Made by a program: the position numbers and the translations under genes | Assembly: GCA_018676675.1 (NCBI GenBank) | Contig: JABHEG010000262.1 | Location: 1 to 64,000, forward strand | Length of the DNA stretch: 64,000 bases | Direction of reading: 5' to 3' | Source: Lentisphaerota bacterium | GTDB taxonomy: Bacteria > Verrucomicrobiota > Lentisphaeria > Oligosphaerales > JABHEG01 | Notes under the pieces: model-generated | The model's input: only the letters and a program-made list of their open reading frames with translations | Told to the model about the DNA's origin: nothing | Databases searched by the model: none | Shown: piece by piece, positions 51,882-59,860 of the stretch | Layout of the letters: each line of letters opens with the position of its first letter | Numbering within the stretch: position 1 is the first letter of the stretch

Positions 51882-53654
51882 ATGATTGTCCCCTTTGAGT
51901 GCTCGAGTTGCGGCAAGGCCGTTCAAAATGAACGTGTTCCCGATGCCAATCGAGCCGTCTGCCCGGAGTGCGGCTCCCAGGAAACGGTTGCGTTGGGAGT
52001 TGTTCCGGGAGTGACCATCGGCAGAGGCTACCGCCTCGATGAGCTGGTGACTGCGAGCAGCGGAGGGGATGTCTACCGGGGCTGCCAGGTCGCCATGCAA
52101 CGCGACGTGGTGGTCAAGATACTCCCCGACATGATGGCCGATGAAGAGCAATTCGGGCGTTTTGTTCGCGGGGCCAAGCTCACCGCGAGTCTGCAGCATC
52201 CAAGTATTCTCGGAGCTCTGGACGCGGGGGAAGACTGCGGCGTCCATTTCCTGGTCACGGAGTATAGAGACGGCGTACATCTCGGCGAGTACCTGAAGCA
52301 GCAGGGGGACAGGCTCCCCGAAAAGGAAGCGCTTCGCCTCCTGATCCCGATCGCAGAGGGTTTGCAGCATGCCTGGGACAGCCAGAAGATCATCCACCGC
52401 AACATCAAACCGGAGAATATCCTCGTCACGCAGGACCAGGGCACGGCTCTCATGGACCTCGGGATCGCCAAATCCCTGGGGGCTGATGCGGTGGACCTGA
52501 CGGGGGCTGACTACACCGTTGGCACGCCGGAGTACATGAGTCCGGAGCAAGTTACGGGTGAAGATGATACCGACTTCGCTGCCGATCTCTACTCACTTGG
52601 CATCGTGCTCTACCGAATGGTGGTTGGAGCGCTGCCCTTTGAGGACAGTAATCCGGTCGCCGTCATGGACATGCAGATGAGCAGCGTGCCTGTTCCCGCC
52701 CGTGAGCGCAATCCGGACGTCTCCAAAGCGTGTTCGGGCCTGATTGACAAAATGCTGGCCAAAGAGCGTTCGCAGCGTCATGAGAGTTGGGCGGCGTTGA
52801 TTCGTGAGATGCGCGGGGTGGTGTCAGGAAAGGCCGGTCGCAAGGCGCGCGCATCCGCCGCCCAGCGCGCTGCGCTCGCGAGCCAGCTTTCCCGCGAGGG
52901 GGCGAGCGCCGGGGCCGCTGGGGCAAAAGGCGCGTCTTCCGGTGGCTCAAACTTGCTCCTCTACGTGGTCTGTGCCATCATCCCGATCATTCTCGTTCCC
53001 GTGCTCATCCTGGCGGCCCTCAGAGCCAAAGAGGGCGGGAAGATCGAGGCAGCCCCCACGAGCGCCCTGCCCGCCGCTGCTGCCTCGGCGCCTGCGGGCG
53101 GAGAAGCGCCGCAGGCTCCCGGAGCTGCCGCCATTCAGGCGCTGCAGAAACGCGTGGCGGGGACGCTGGTGGCAGACGGGCCGGTCGCTGCTGTCACTGA
53201 ATTCACCAAGGTGATCGTGACCGAGGAATTCGCTGGTGCAACGGAGACGCTGAGGGCGTTCCAGACTGAACTTGGGGCGACTCTCAAACAAGACGACCTC
53301 ATCCTGGCGTCCTTTATTGGGCAGGTTGGCCAGGACGTAACGATTCGCCTCAAGCAGGACGGAGAACTGAAGCTGCGCATCAAAAGCGTTGAGGAAGGGC
53401 GTATCAAGGCTGACCGAAGCGTCCGCTCCGAAGATGGACAGTCCGGGGGAACGTTGGGGATGACCTTCACTGTCGCTGACCTTCACCCCAGAGAAGCGGT
53501 GAAACGGATCCGGGCGAGTGAAGAGCCTCGAGCCTATCTGCTCTGTGGACTGATTGCCCTCGAGGCCAACAGTGCGGAAGCCGCCGTCGGCTTCCTTCGG
53601 CGTGACGGCGGTGAACTGGCGAAGCTCCTCGTGGAAAAACTCACCACAAAGTAG
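51882..53654 (+). CDS. Zinc-ribbon membrane protein with degenerate Ser/Thr kinase domain (probable pseudokinase)
   Basis: 590 aa. An N-terminal zinc ribbon has CSSC (about 8-11) and CPEC (about 27-30). The kinase-like domain spans about 45-310. The glycine loop is degenerate (VTASSGGDVYRG), the VAIK lysine is kept (VVVKIL), the C-helix Glu position reads RGAKL, the catalytic loop reads IIHRNIKPENIL with Asn for the catalytic Asp, and the metal motif is DLG. GTPEYMSPEQ and DLYSLGIVLYRMVVGALPF are intact. A membrane segment (LLLYVVCAIIPIILVPVLIL, about 363-382) leads to an Ala/Pro linker and an extracytoplasmic domain (about 415-590). Loss of Asp and Glu argues against phosphotransfer; it may bind ATP or act as a scaffold. 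Confidence 0.88.
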   Translation: MIVPFECSSCGKAVQNERVPDANRAVCPECGSQETVALGVVPGVTIGRGYRLDELVTASSGGDVYRGCQVAMQRDVVVKILPDMMADEEQFGRFVRGAKLTASLQHPSILGALDAGEDCGVHFLVTEYRDGVHLGEYLKQQGDRLPEKEALRLLIPIAEGLQHAWDSQKIIHRNIKPENILVTQDQGTALMDLGIAKSLGADAVDLTGADYTVGTPEYMSPEQVTGEDDTDFAADLYSLGIVLYRMVVGALPFEDSNPVAVMDMQMSSVPVPARERNPDVSKACSGLIDKMLAKERSQRHESWAALIREMRGVVSGKAGRKARASAAQRAALASQLSREGASAGAAGAKGASSGGSNLLLYVVCAIIPIILVPVLILAALRAKEGGKIEAAPTSALPAAAASAPAGGEAPQAPGAAAIQALQKRVAGTLVADGPVAAVTEFTKVIVTEEFAGATETLRAFQTELGATLKQDDLILASFIGQVGQDVTIRLKQDGELKLRIKSVEEGRIKADRSVRSEDGQSGGTLGMTFTVADLHPREAVKRIRASEEPRAYLLCGLIALEANSAEAAVGFLRRDGGELAKLLVEKLTTK

Positions 53655-53684
53655 CGTCCTCCCGATCTCTTTCCTGGGCACCAT

Positions 53685-53848
53685 CGGAGCACAGCGGCTC
53701 CTCCCACATTGAAAGGAGTCGGAGCACAGCGGCTCCTCCCACATTGGAGGGAGTCGGAGCACAGCGGCTCCTCCCACACTGAAGCCAGAGGAAGCAGGCA
53801 ATGTGGGAGGCGGTGCCCCCCGCCGACTCTTCGGCCACGCGAGGCCCC
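53685..53848. repeat. Palindromic repeat at convergent junction (copy 3) with a 35-bp triplication
   Basis: The left side is three tandem 35-bp units starting at 53685, 53720 and 53755 (CGGAGCACAGCGGCTCCTCC then CACATTG). The right side (53800-53848) has AATGTGGGAGGCGGTGCC and CGACTCTTCGGCCA, matching copies 1 and 4. The units lack spacers, so this is not CRISPR. It lies between the pseudokinase gene and a convergent gene. Confidence 0.85.
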
Positions 53849-53886
53849 AAGGAACTCAGCTTGACATACCGAGTCCCCCCCCCCCG

Positions 53887-56800
53887 CTATTTCGGCCATG
53901 GCACAGCATCGAGGAGTAACCCGTCTCGACGGGCCTTGATGAGGTGGGGTGTGGCGTCTTCGGGGAATGCCGGAAGGATGGCCCCGGGTGTCAGTTGGGC
54001 CAGGACGTTCCCTTTCCTGTCCGCGACCAGCAGTTCGGTGTCCCCATGGTTGCCAGGCAGTTCCGGGCGGCCGTTGACAACGGCCAGAAGGCGAGGCAAT
54101 TGGGCAATGACCCGCGTCGTGTCCCGATCAAGGGCGAGGGAGACTGTCGCCTTCCCCGGGCCACTCTCCGGAGTCAGCTCAATGCCTCGCAGCAGGTCCA
54201 TGAGATGCGTGTCGGCAACTGCTGACACGGCCAGGATGGGGCCGTCGACAGTATGCCCGGTCGCGTTGTGAACGGTGGTAAAGACCTTTCCGCCGCCGGT
54301 GAAGCGGTTGGCATAGACTCGCGGGATAAGCGTGGGGACGAGGGGTTCCGCGGCCAGGCTGGCGAAGACATCGTTGTTCTCCTTCAGCATCGCGTGCTCT
54401 TCTGGTGGATAGGGCCGGGCAAAGGCGCCTACCGCATTCCAGAGCATCCAGGCGTGAGCTTCACGCCGAACCGGCCGGTCGATCTCGAAAGGCTTGCAGG
54501 CGGGGAAGAAGAAGCGGAAAAGGTTGATCGGTGTCGGGCGGACAGGTCTGACGCGACGGATGTCGTAGACGATGGCCCCCTCGAGAGCGGCTGCCATGTA
54601 ATCATGCCCGGGAAATTCGGTGGTGAGTACCAGGTCCGGGCGGACCTCGTCCATTGCTGCATGGACCTGACGGCAGTTCCGACCCAGCGCCTGCAACCAG
54701 CCATTGTGTCCCCATTCCGCGAAGAGATGCCGGTGTTTCCTGCTGCGGCAGACGTACCCACGATGTCCGTATTCATCGAGCCGCACGCCATCGATCCCGG
54801 TCTCTCGACAGACCCGCTCCATGTTCTCCGCGACCCAGTTCGAGTACCACTCCGTGTCCAGGCACATGCAGTAGCCGCCGTAAGAACCGACGTAGCCCTC
54901 GGGTGTCTTGGGGCATTCGTAGGGATCCTTCCAGTCAGGATTCATGATCCCGAAAGTAGGGCCATACTCGCTCCCGAGCTTTGTGTTGATGCAAGCCAGG
55001 ATGGGATCGGTGTAGAACATGGCAAGCAGGCCGGCGTCTTTGATCGCGCTGATGTGTTTTCGCAAGGCCGGGAGGCCACCCCATTGCGGCATGTAGCCAT
55101 CGTAGTCTCCGCGATTAAGGGGGTACATGAGCTTCTTTGTCACGGGTTCCTCTACCCAGTAGGCCCTGTAGCGTTTGTAGAGTTTGCTTCCCAGTTCCTC
55201 CTCGAGCTCGTCCATCGGCGTTCCCCACGGGCCCTTCTCGCTCCAGGTCCACCACGACATCAGCTCGGCCACATCGCTTTCCGGCTTGATGTAGTCCGTT
55301 CGGTAGGCGCCGTCCTTGAACAGAGGGCTCTGCCCCCATCCGGGAGGATCGATGTGCCAGCGTGTGCTCAGCCGGGACGGGAAAGGCCGAGGAGGCCAGA
55401 CCTCGTTGGCCCAATCCGCGTAGCGCCTCATGGCGGCACGCCAATCTCCGGCGTGGGACCCGATACAGCCGTCCGGCGGCCGGAACGTCGCTCCAGGCGC
55501 CCGATCACGGCGGGTGTAGTCGAATGTGATGCCGATCCCCGGTGCCGGAGCAAGAGCTGTTCGCCACATCATCTCCGGTCGCAGATAGCCGCGGCCTGTT
55601 TCATCCAAGCCATAGTCGCCCGAGACGTTCTCGCCTTTCCGCAGGCACGGGCTCTTGTAGAGGCCGGTGGTATCGTCTGCGCGCAGATAGAGACCGCCGC
55701 CGCCGGTCGGGGAGAACGCATCGATCATTTGCCACCAACAGGTGTTCTCCCCATACGCAGTCCGGAGCGTTGCGTTCGCATCCGCGATGATCCCGCCGCC
55801 CCAGGGGAAGAGGTAGTAGTCGCCATCCGGGCGGGCGGACAGCTCTAGCCCGGCCAAGTGGGGAAACGCCAGGTGGAACCGAGTCTCTTCTGTGCCGCGG
55901 TTGGACACTTCGAGGCTGAAGCGCAGTTCCTTCAACTCAGCGGAGATGTTCAGGGCGCACCTTACCCCTGTGTCGGCGATGTCCAGAACTGCGGTGAATC
56001 CCGTGGGACTGGGGGTGATGCCGACGAGCCGCCCATCCCGACAACCGTAGACGGCGTCCGCGAGTTTGAGACGAAACAGATGGGTGGCTTCGGGAGTGAC
56101 GAGGACATTCCGAGCCAGCTCGGCAACATGCAGACTTTGCAGTTCCAGGTGCGGGCGGACCAGAAACACCGCGCGGAGAGAACCGTTGTCCAGGGTCGCC
56201 GTTCCTCCCGCCACCCGGCATACCGGGTTCATCTGACGACGTTGCCCTCTAGGAGGCGCCATCGCGGGGCAGATGTCAATCGGCTTGCCTCGCGGTACGG
56301 CAGGGCGATGGAAACGCAGCTGGATCTCTGACACGACCGTGTCAGTCTGCGGGGTCACGGTTAGGGCATCGATCCCCCACTTTCCCACCGGCAACGAGAG
56401 TGTGATGATTCCGTCCTGAGCGTCTGCCAGTGCGGTCAGAAGTTTGCCATCGAGTCCCACCCAACGGGCCACGGGAGGCATGCCCCGGTAGCTGACTCTG
56501 GCCTCCAGCGGCCTGGCTGTATCGTAGGCGGTCGGGGCAGGCTCAACCCGGAGTTCTCGGTTCTTGCTGCCTGCATACGCGATGAGCCCCGCAGGGTCGT
56601 TTGGGGGGGCCGTGACGGTCCATGTCGCACGAGCGTCCAGAGGCTTCTCGATCAACAAGAGACGAACCATGTACTCGCCTTGAGCATCGATTGTGTTGAG
56701 TCGTTTCGTTTCCCAGGTGACCCCGCCATCGAACGTGACACTGCTGTTGGTGTTGGGAACGGAATTGTCTATCCCCGGGTAGATGTAATCGTCGCTGGTG

Positions 56801-57291
56801 TCCGCTTCCGGTTTGCGGAAGGTGATCGTGGCTCTCGAAAGCCCTCGCAGCCACTCGAGAGGGATGTCGACATCAACCCAGTCGGCGACCAGGTTGTCCT
56901 TAGCGTTGCCCTTGGCAGGGAAACGGGGATCCCTCGTCTCAAAAGCCAGCACATGGTCGTTGACGAGGATCTCGAAGCGCTCGTTCAGTCCGTTGTGCTC
57001 CCCGCTGCCAGCCCAGCTGTAGTCCTGGATGGCGAAGTAGAACCGCAGCCGTGCGACTCGGGCTCGCTCCACGGCTCCGGCTGGGAGAGCGCCCAACTCG
57101 ATGATTTTCCGGGCCTGGTACTTGGCGTGGTTGATGTGTGACACGCCCATGGAGAAGCCTCCCCAGGCCCCGCTCTCGTTGCGCAACTCCAAGACACCGT
57201 CTGCCGGTCGTACAACGTGCCACTCGGCCAGGACAGGCAAGCACGCAGTCATGATGACAAGAAAGACGGAGAGTCGACGTAGGCACCTCAT
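53887..57291 (-). CDS. Large exported glycoside-hydrolase-like protein (DUF6259-like)
   Basis: 1134 aa from ATG 57291 (AAGGAGA upstream). A frame extension to 57414 adds 41 residues before the signal peptide and was not used. Signal peptide MRCLRRLSVFLVIMTACLPV then LAEW. The N-terminal sandwich region (about 25-230) has GGFSMGVSHINHAKYQARKI, RLRFYFAIQDYSW and WVDVDIPLEWLRGL. A beta-rich middle follows (YYLFPWGGGIIADANATLRT, CWWQMIDAFSPTGGGGLYLR). A barrel-like domain (about 620-960) has HISAIKDAGLLAMFYTDPIL and TGIDGVRLDEYGHRGYVC, in which the Asp/Glu pair is a candidate catalytic site. C-terminal beta domain. The overall plan resembles DUF6259 and related putative glycosidases; the substrate is unknown. 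Confidence 0.75.
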   Translation of the reverse strand: MRCLRRLSVFLVIMTACLPVLAEWHVVRPADGVLELRNESGAWGGFSMGVSHINHAKYQARKIIELGALPAGAVERARVARLRFYFAIQDYSWAGSGEHNGLNERFEILVNDHVLAFETRDPRFPAKGNAKDNLVADWVDVDIPLEWLRGLSRATITFRKPEADTSDDYIYPGIDNSVPNTNSSVTFDGGVTWETKRLNTIDAQGEYMVRLLLIEKPLDARATWTVTAPPNDPAGLIAYAGSKNRELRVEPAPTAYDTARPLEARVSYRGMPPVARWVGLDGKLLTALADAQDGIITLSLPVGKWGIDALTVTPQTDTVVSEIQLRFHRPAVPRGKPIDICPAMAPPRGQRRQMNPVCRVAGGTATLDNGSLRAVFLVRPHLELQSLHVAELARNVLVTPEATHLFRLKLADAVYGCRDGRLVGITPSPTGFTAVLDIADTGVRCALNISAELKELRFSLEVSNRGTEETRFHLAFPHLAGLELSARPDGDYYLFPWGGGIIADANATLRTAYGENTCWWQMIDAFSPTGGGGLYLRADDTTGLYKSPCLRKGENVSGDYGLDETGRGYLRPEMMWRTALAPAPGIGITFDYTRRDRAPGATFRPPDGCIGSHAGDWRAAMRRYADWANEVWPPRPFPSRLSTRWHIDPPGWGQSPLFKDGAYRTDYIKPESDVAELMSWWTWSEKGPWGTPMDELEEELGSKLYKRYRAYWVEEPVTKKLMYPLNRGDYDGYMPQWGGLPALRKHISAIKDAGLLAMFYTDPILACINTKLGSEYGPTFGIMNPDWKDPYECPKTPEGYVGSYGGYCMCLDTEWYSNWVAENMERVCRETGIDGVRLDEYGHRGYVCRSRKHRHLFAEWGHNGWLQALGRNCRQVHAAMDEVRPDLVLTTEFPGHDYMAAALEGAIVYDIRRVRPVRPTPINLFRFFFPACKPFEIDRPVRREAHAWMLWNAVGAFARPYPPEEHAMLKENNDVFASLAAEPLVPTLIPRVYANRFTGGGKVFTTVHNATGHTVDGPILAVSAVADTHLMDLLRGIELTPESGPGKATVSLALDRDTTRVIAQLPRLLAVVNGRPELPGNHGDTELLVADRKGNVLAQLTPGAILPAFPEDATPHLIKARRDGLLLDAVPWPK

Positions 57292-57582
57292 GGCAGGTCT
57301 CCTTGGGAGGATACATGGAGTCAGAACGCAGGGGCTCATCCTGAAGCCGAACGACACATTCACAGGAAGAGGCCGGATGGCAGGGAGAGTAGTCCGGGAT
57401 GAGCAACGGTTCAAGGTCCCGAGCCACCGTGTTTACGGTTGCTGGTGTCGGTACTGGGCGTTCTGCCGAGGGCATCCGAGCTTGCAGCCTTCTTGACGTG
57501 GCGGCATGTTGCCCTCCATGCTCGGCGCATGCGCTCTGCCCTGCGCCACGAACGGGATCGTTACATCGACGGAGCGAACAAC

Positions 57583-59856
57583 ATGGTACTCTCACGCAGA
57601 CAGTCGGTCTGGCTCACGTTGGTGGCGGCAACCATCACGAGCTTCGGACCGCGGGGAGCTTTGGCACAGGGCCCAGGCCGCTCAGCCCGTCAACTCCGCA
57701 TCGTGAAGGACGGCACCGCCAAAGCCCGGATCGTGGTGTCAGCTAGGCCGTCTGGGAAGGTCCTGGAAGCGGCGGCTGTGCTTGCCGAGACGCTTCAGGA
57801 GAGCACGGGTGCTTTGCTCCCCACCGTCAGGGGAGACACGCCGTCCGCTCCCGGCATCATCTCCATCCACTGTGGTCGGACCAGCTACGTGCAGGGCCTG
57901 AAACTCGACCTTGACTCACTCGATCTCGATGGCTTTGTGATCTCATTCCCGGACGCGACGAACATTGTTCTTGCCGGGCCCGCTGACTGGGGTGTGGAGT
58001 ATGCCGTATATGAGTTCCTCGAACGGCACATCGGCGTGCGCTGGCTCTTTCCCGGCCCGTTGGGCAAAGTGGTCCCGAAGCGCCGCGACCTGACGGTCGC
58101 TGCGTCTGACATTCGCGAACAGCCTGCCTTCAAGCATCGGCTCTTCAGCGGGTTGGGCCGAACCGAAGAAGCCGATCAGCGAGGGCAACAGGCGCTGTGG
58201 GCGCGGCGCAACCGTATGCATGGGCGGGTCAAGTTCCATCACAATCTGTGGCGCCTGTTCCCGCCGGAGACGACCACGGATTCACACCCTGAGCTTTTCC
58301 CCGTTCTCAAGGGTGAACGCTTCCTGCCTGTTCCTCCCGAGGGCAAGACAACAGCCCAGGACACGCACACACAAGTCTGCTGGCAGCCCTGTTTTACCGC
58401 TCAGGGAAGCGCTTCTGAGGCGGCTCGGAGGATCTCCGAGTACTTCGACAAGACTTCGGACGCAACGTCGTATTCCCTCGGGATCAACGACTCCAACCAG
58501 TACTGCACCTGCGCTACGTGCACCGCTGTGGACGGAGGCGGAAAGAACGTCATCGGCGTGCAGAATGTCTCCACCAGTTATTACCGTTGGTGCAACGCCA
58601 TCGCTCAGGGCTTGGAGCCGACTCATCCGGACAAGCTCCTCGGGCTGCTTGCTTACAACGGTGCCTACAGCCCGCCGCAGGGCTTTCAACTGGATGACCA
58701 AATCGTTCCCTTCATCACCTACGACCGGATGAAATGGGCAGCCCCCCATATCGAGCGGGGAGGGAAATCGCTGACCGAAGACTGGAGTCGCTCCGCACGG
58801 GTTCTTGGCTGGTATGACTACATCTACGGCGGACAGTTCTACCTGGCACCACGTGTCTACTTCCACCGCATGGCCGACTACCTGCGCTACGGCTACGCAA
58901 ACAATGTCCGCCACTACTACGCGGAAGCCTACCCCTCCACGGACTGGCACGAAGGCCCCAAACTCTACGTTGCTCTCAAGCTGCTTTGGGACCCGAGTCG
59001 GGATGTCGATCGCATTCTTGACGATTGGTACGCCGCCGCAGTCGGTCCCAAGGCTGCACCATTCCTGGGCAGGTACTTCAGGCTGTGGGAAGAGTTCTGG
59101 ACCGGGCCTGTCCTCAAGACGGGCTGGTTCAAGCGCAACGGTAACCGACAGTACCTGGACTTTGGCAGCAGTGCCTACCTCGAGGCCTTCACAAAGGCCA
59201 ATCTTCAGACGTGCATCGATCTTCTCGCCACGACTGTTCAGAAAGCACCTGCCGGGCCCGAACGGCAACGGGCACAGTACATCGAAGCCGGTCTCGAACG
59301 ACGTCTTGTCGAGTTGCGTTCGCTGGTCCGGATGCGCAATCCGACCGGGGTCACTGTGGTCAAGAACGTCGAGGATAGGACATTCGACCAGGGTCTCGAT
59401 AGCTGGGGATACTGGCAGCGTGGATACTCGAAAGCTGTGTTCTCGACCGACGCCGACACGGGCCACAGGAAGCCCGGTTCGCTGCGTGTTGATGCGGCTA
59501 ACTCCCAGAAGTCCCCGCTCTGCTTCACTCGGGCCATCCCCATCCGGCTCGGCGCCACATACCGAGCCTCCGTTTGGTTCCGGGCTGAGGCCCTGGGCCC
59601 GGATGCCACCGTCAGTGTCGTGATCAAGTGGAAAGACGCAGACAGCAAGTGGATCAGTATTGCGAGCGCCGAGAACGGGACGCAGGCGCCGTTTCCCAAG
59701 GATTGGCGTCAACTGAAGGTGCATGTTGACACGGGAACCAGAGACACCTGGGCGAAGGTCCACTATGCCATGCTGCTGATCACCGTTGATCGGACACCGT
59801 CAGGCAAAGTCTGGTTCGATGATTTCAAATTCGACGAAGTGAATATCCCGGAATGA
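57583..59856 (+). CDS. Exported DUF4838-family protein with C-terminal carbohydrate-binding-like domain
   Basis: 757 aa from ATG 57583. The signal peptide is MVLSRRQSVWLTLVAATITS with a twin-Arg-like RR near the start, ending GALAQ. The N-terminal GH20/GH67-like domain has LRIVKDGTAKARIVVSARPS, AAAVLAETLQESTGALLP and VEYAVYEFLERHIGVRWLFP. The DUF4838 core has SYSLGINDSNQYCTCATCTA with the cysteine cluster, and GVQNVSTSYYRWCNAIAQ. The C-terminal 150 residues (FDQGLDSWGYWQRGYSKAVF, RASVWFRAE, KVWFDDFKFDEV) look like a CBM4/9 sandwich. An in-frame start at 57439 precedes the signal. It is directly followed by the next gene after 4 bp. Confidence 0.85.
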   Translation: MVLSRRQSVWLTLVAATITSFGPRGALAQGPGRSARQLRIVKDGTAKARIVVSARPSGKVLEAAAVLAETLQESTGALLPTVRGDTPSAPGIISIHCGRTSYVQGLKLDLDSLDLDGFVISFPDATNIVLAGPADWGVEYAVYEFLERHIGVRWLFPGPLGKVVPKRRDLTVAASDIREQPAFKHRLFSGLGRTEEADQRGQQALWARRNRMHGRVKFHHNLWRLFPPETTTDSHPELFPVLKGERFLPVPPEGKTTAQDTHTQVCWQPCFTAQGSASEAARRISEYFDKTSDATSYSLGINDSNQYCTCATCTAVDGGGKNVIGVQNVSTSYYRWCNAIAQGLEPTHPDKLLGLLAYNGAYSPPQGFQLDDQIVPFITYDRMKWAAPHIERGGKSLTEDWSRSARVLGWYDYIYGGQFYLAPRVYFHRMADYLRYGYANNVRHYYAEAYPSTDWHEGPKLYVALKLLWDPSRDVDRILDDWYAAAVGPKAAPFLGRYFRLWEEFWTGPVLKTGWFKRNGNRQYLDFGSSAYLEAFTKANLQTCIDLLATTVQKAPAGPERQRAQYIEAGLERRLVELRSLVRMRNPTGVTVVKNVEDRTFDQGLDSWGYWQRGYSKAVFSTDADTGHRKPGSLRVDAANSQKSPLCFTRAIPIRLGATYRASVWFRAEALGPDATVSVVIKWKDADSKWISIASAENGTQAPFPKDWRQLKVHVDTGTRDTWAKVHYAMLLITVDRTPSGKVWFDDFKFDEVNIPE

Positions 59857-59860
59857 CGTC

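Noticed and set aside
53685..53789. Three 35-bp repeats that could look like a CRISPR
   Set aside because: Units are directly adjacent with no unique spacers, and one arm matches the junction palindromes elsewhere. No cas genes are present.
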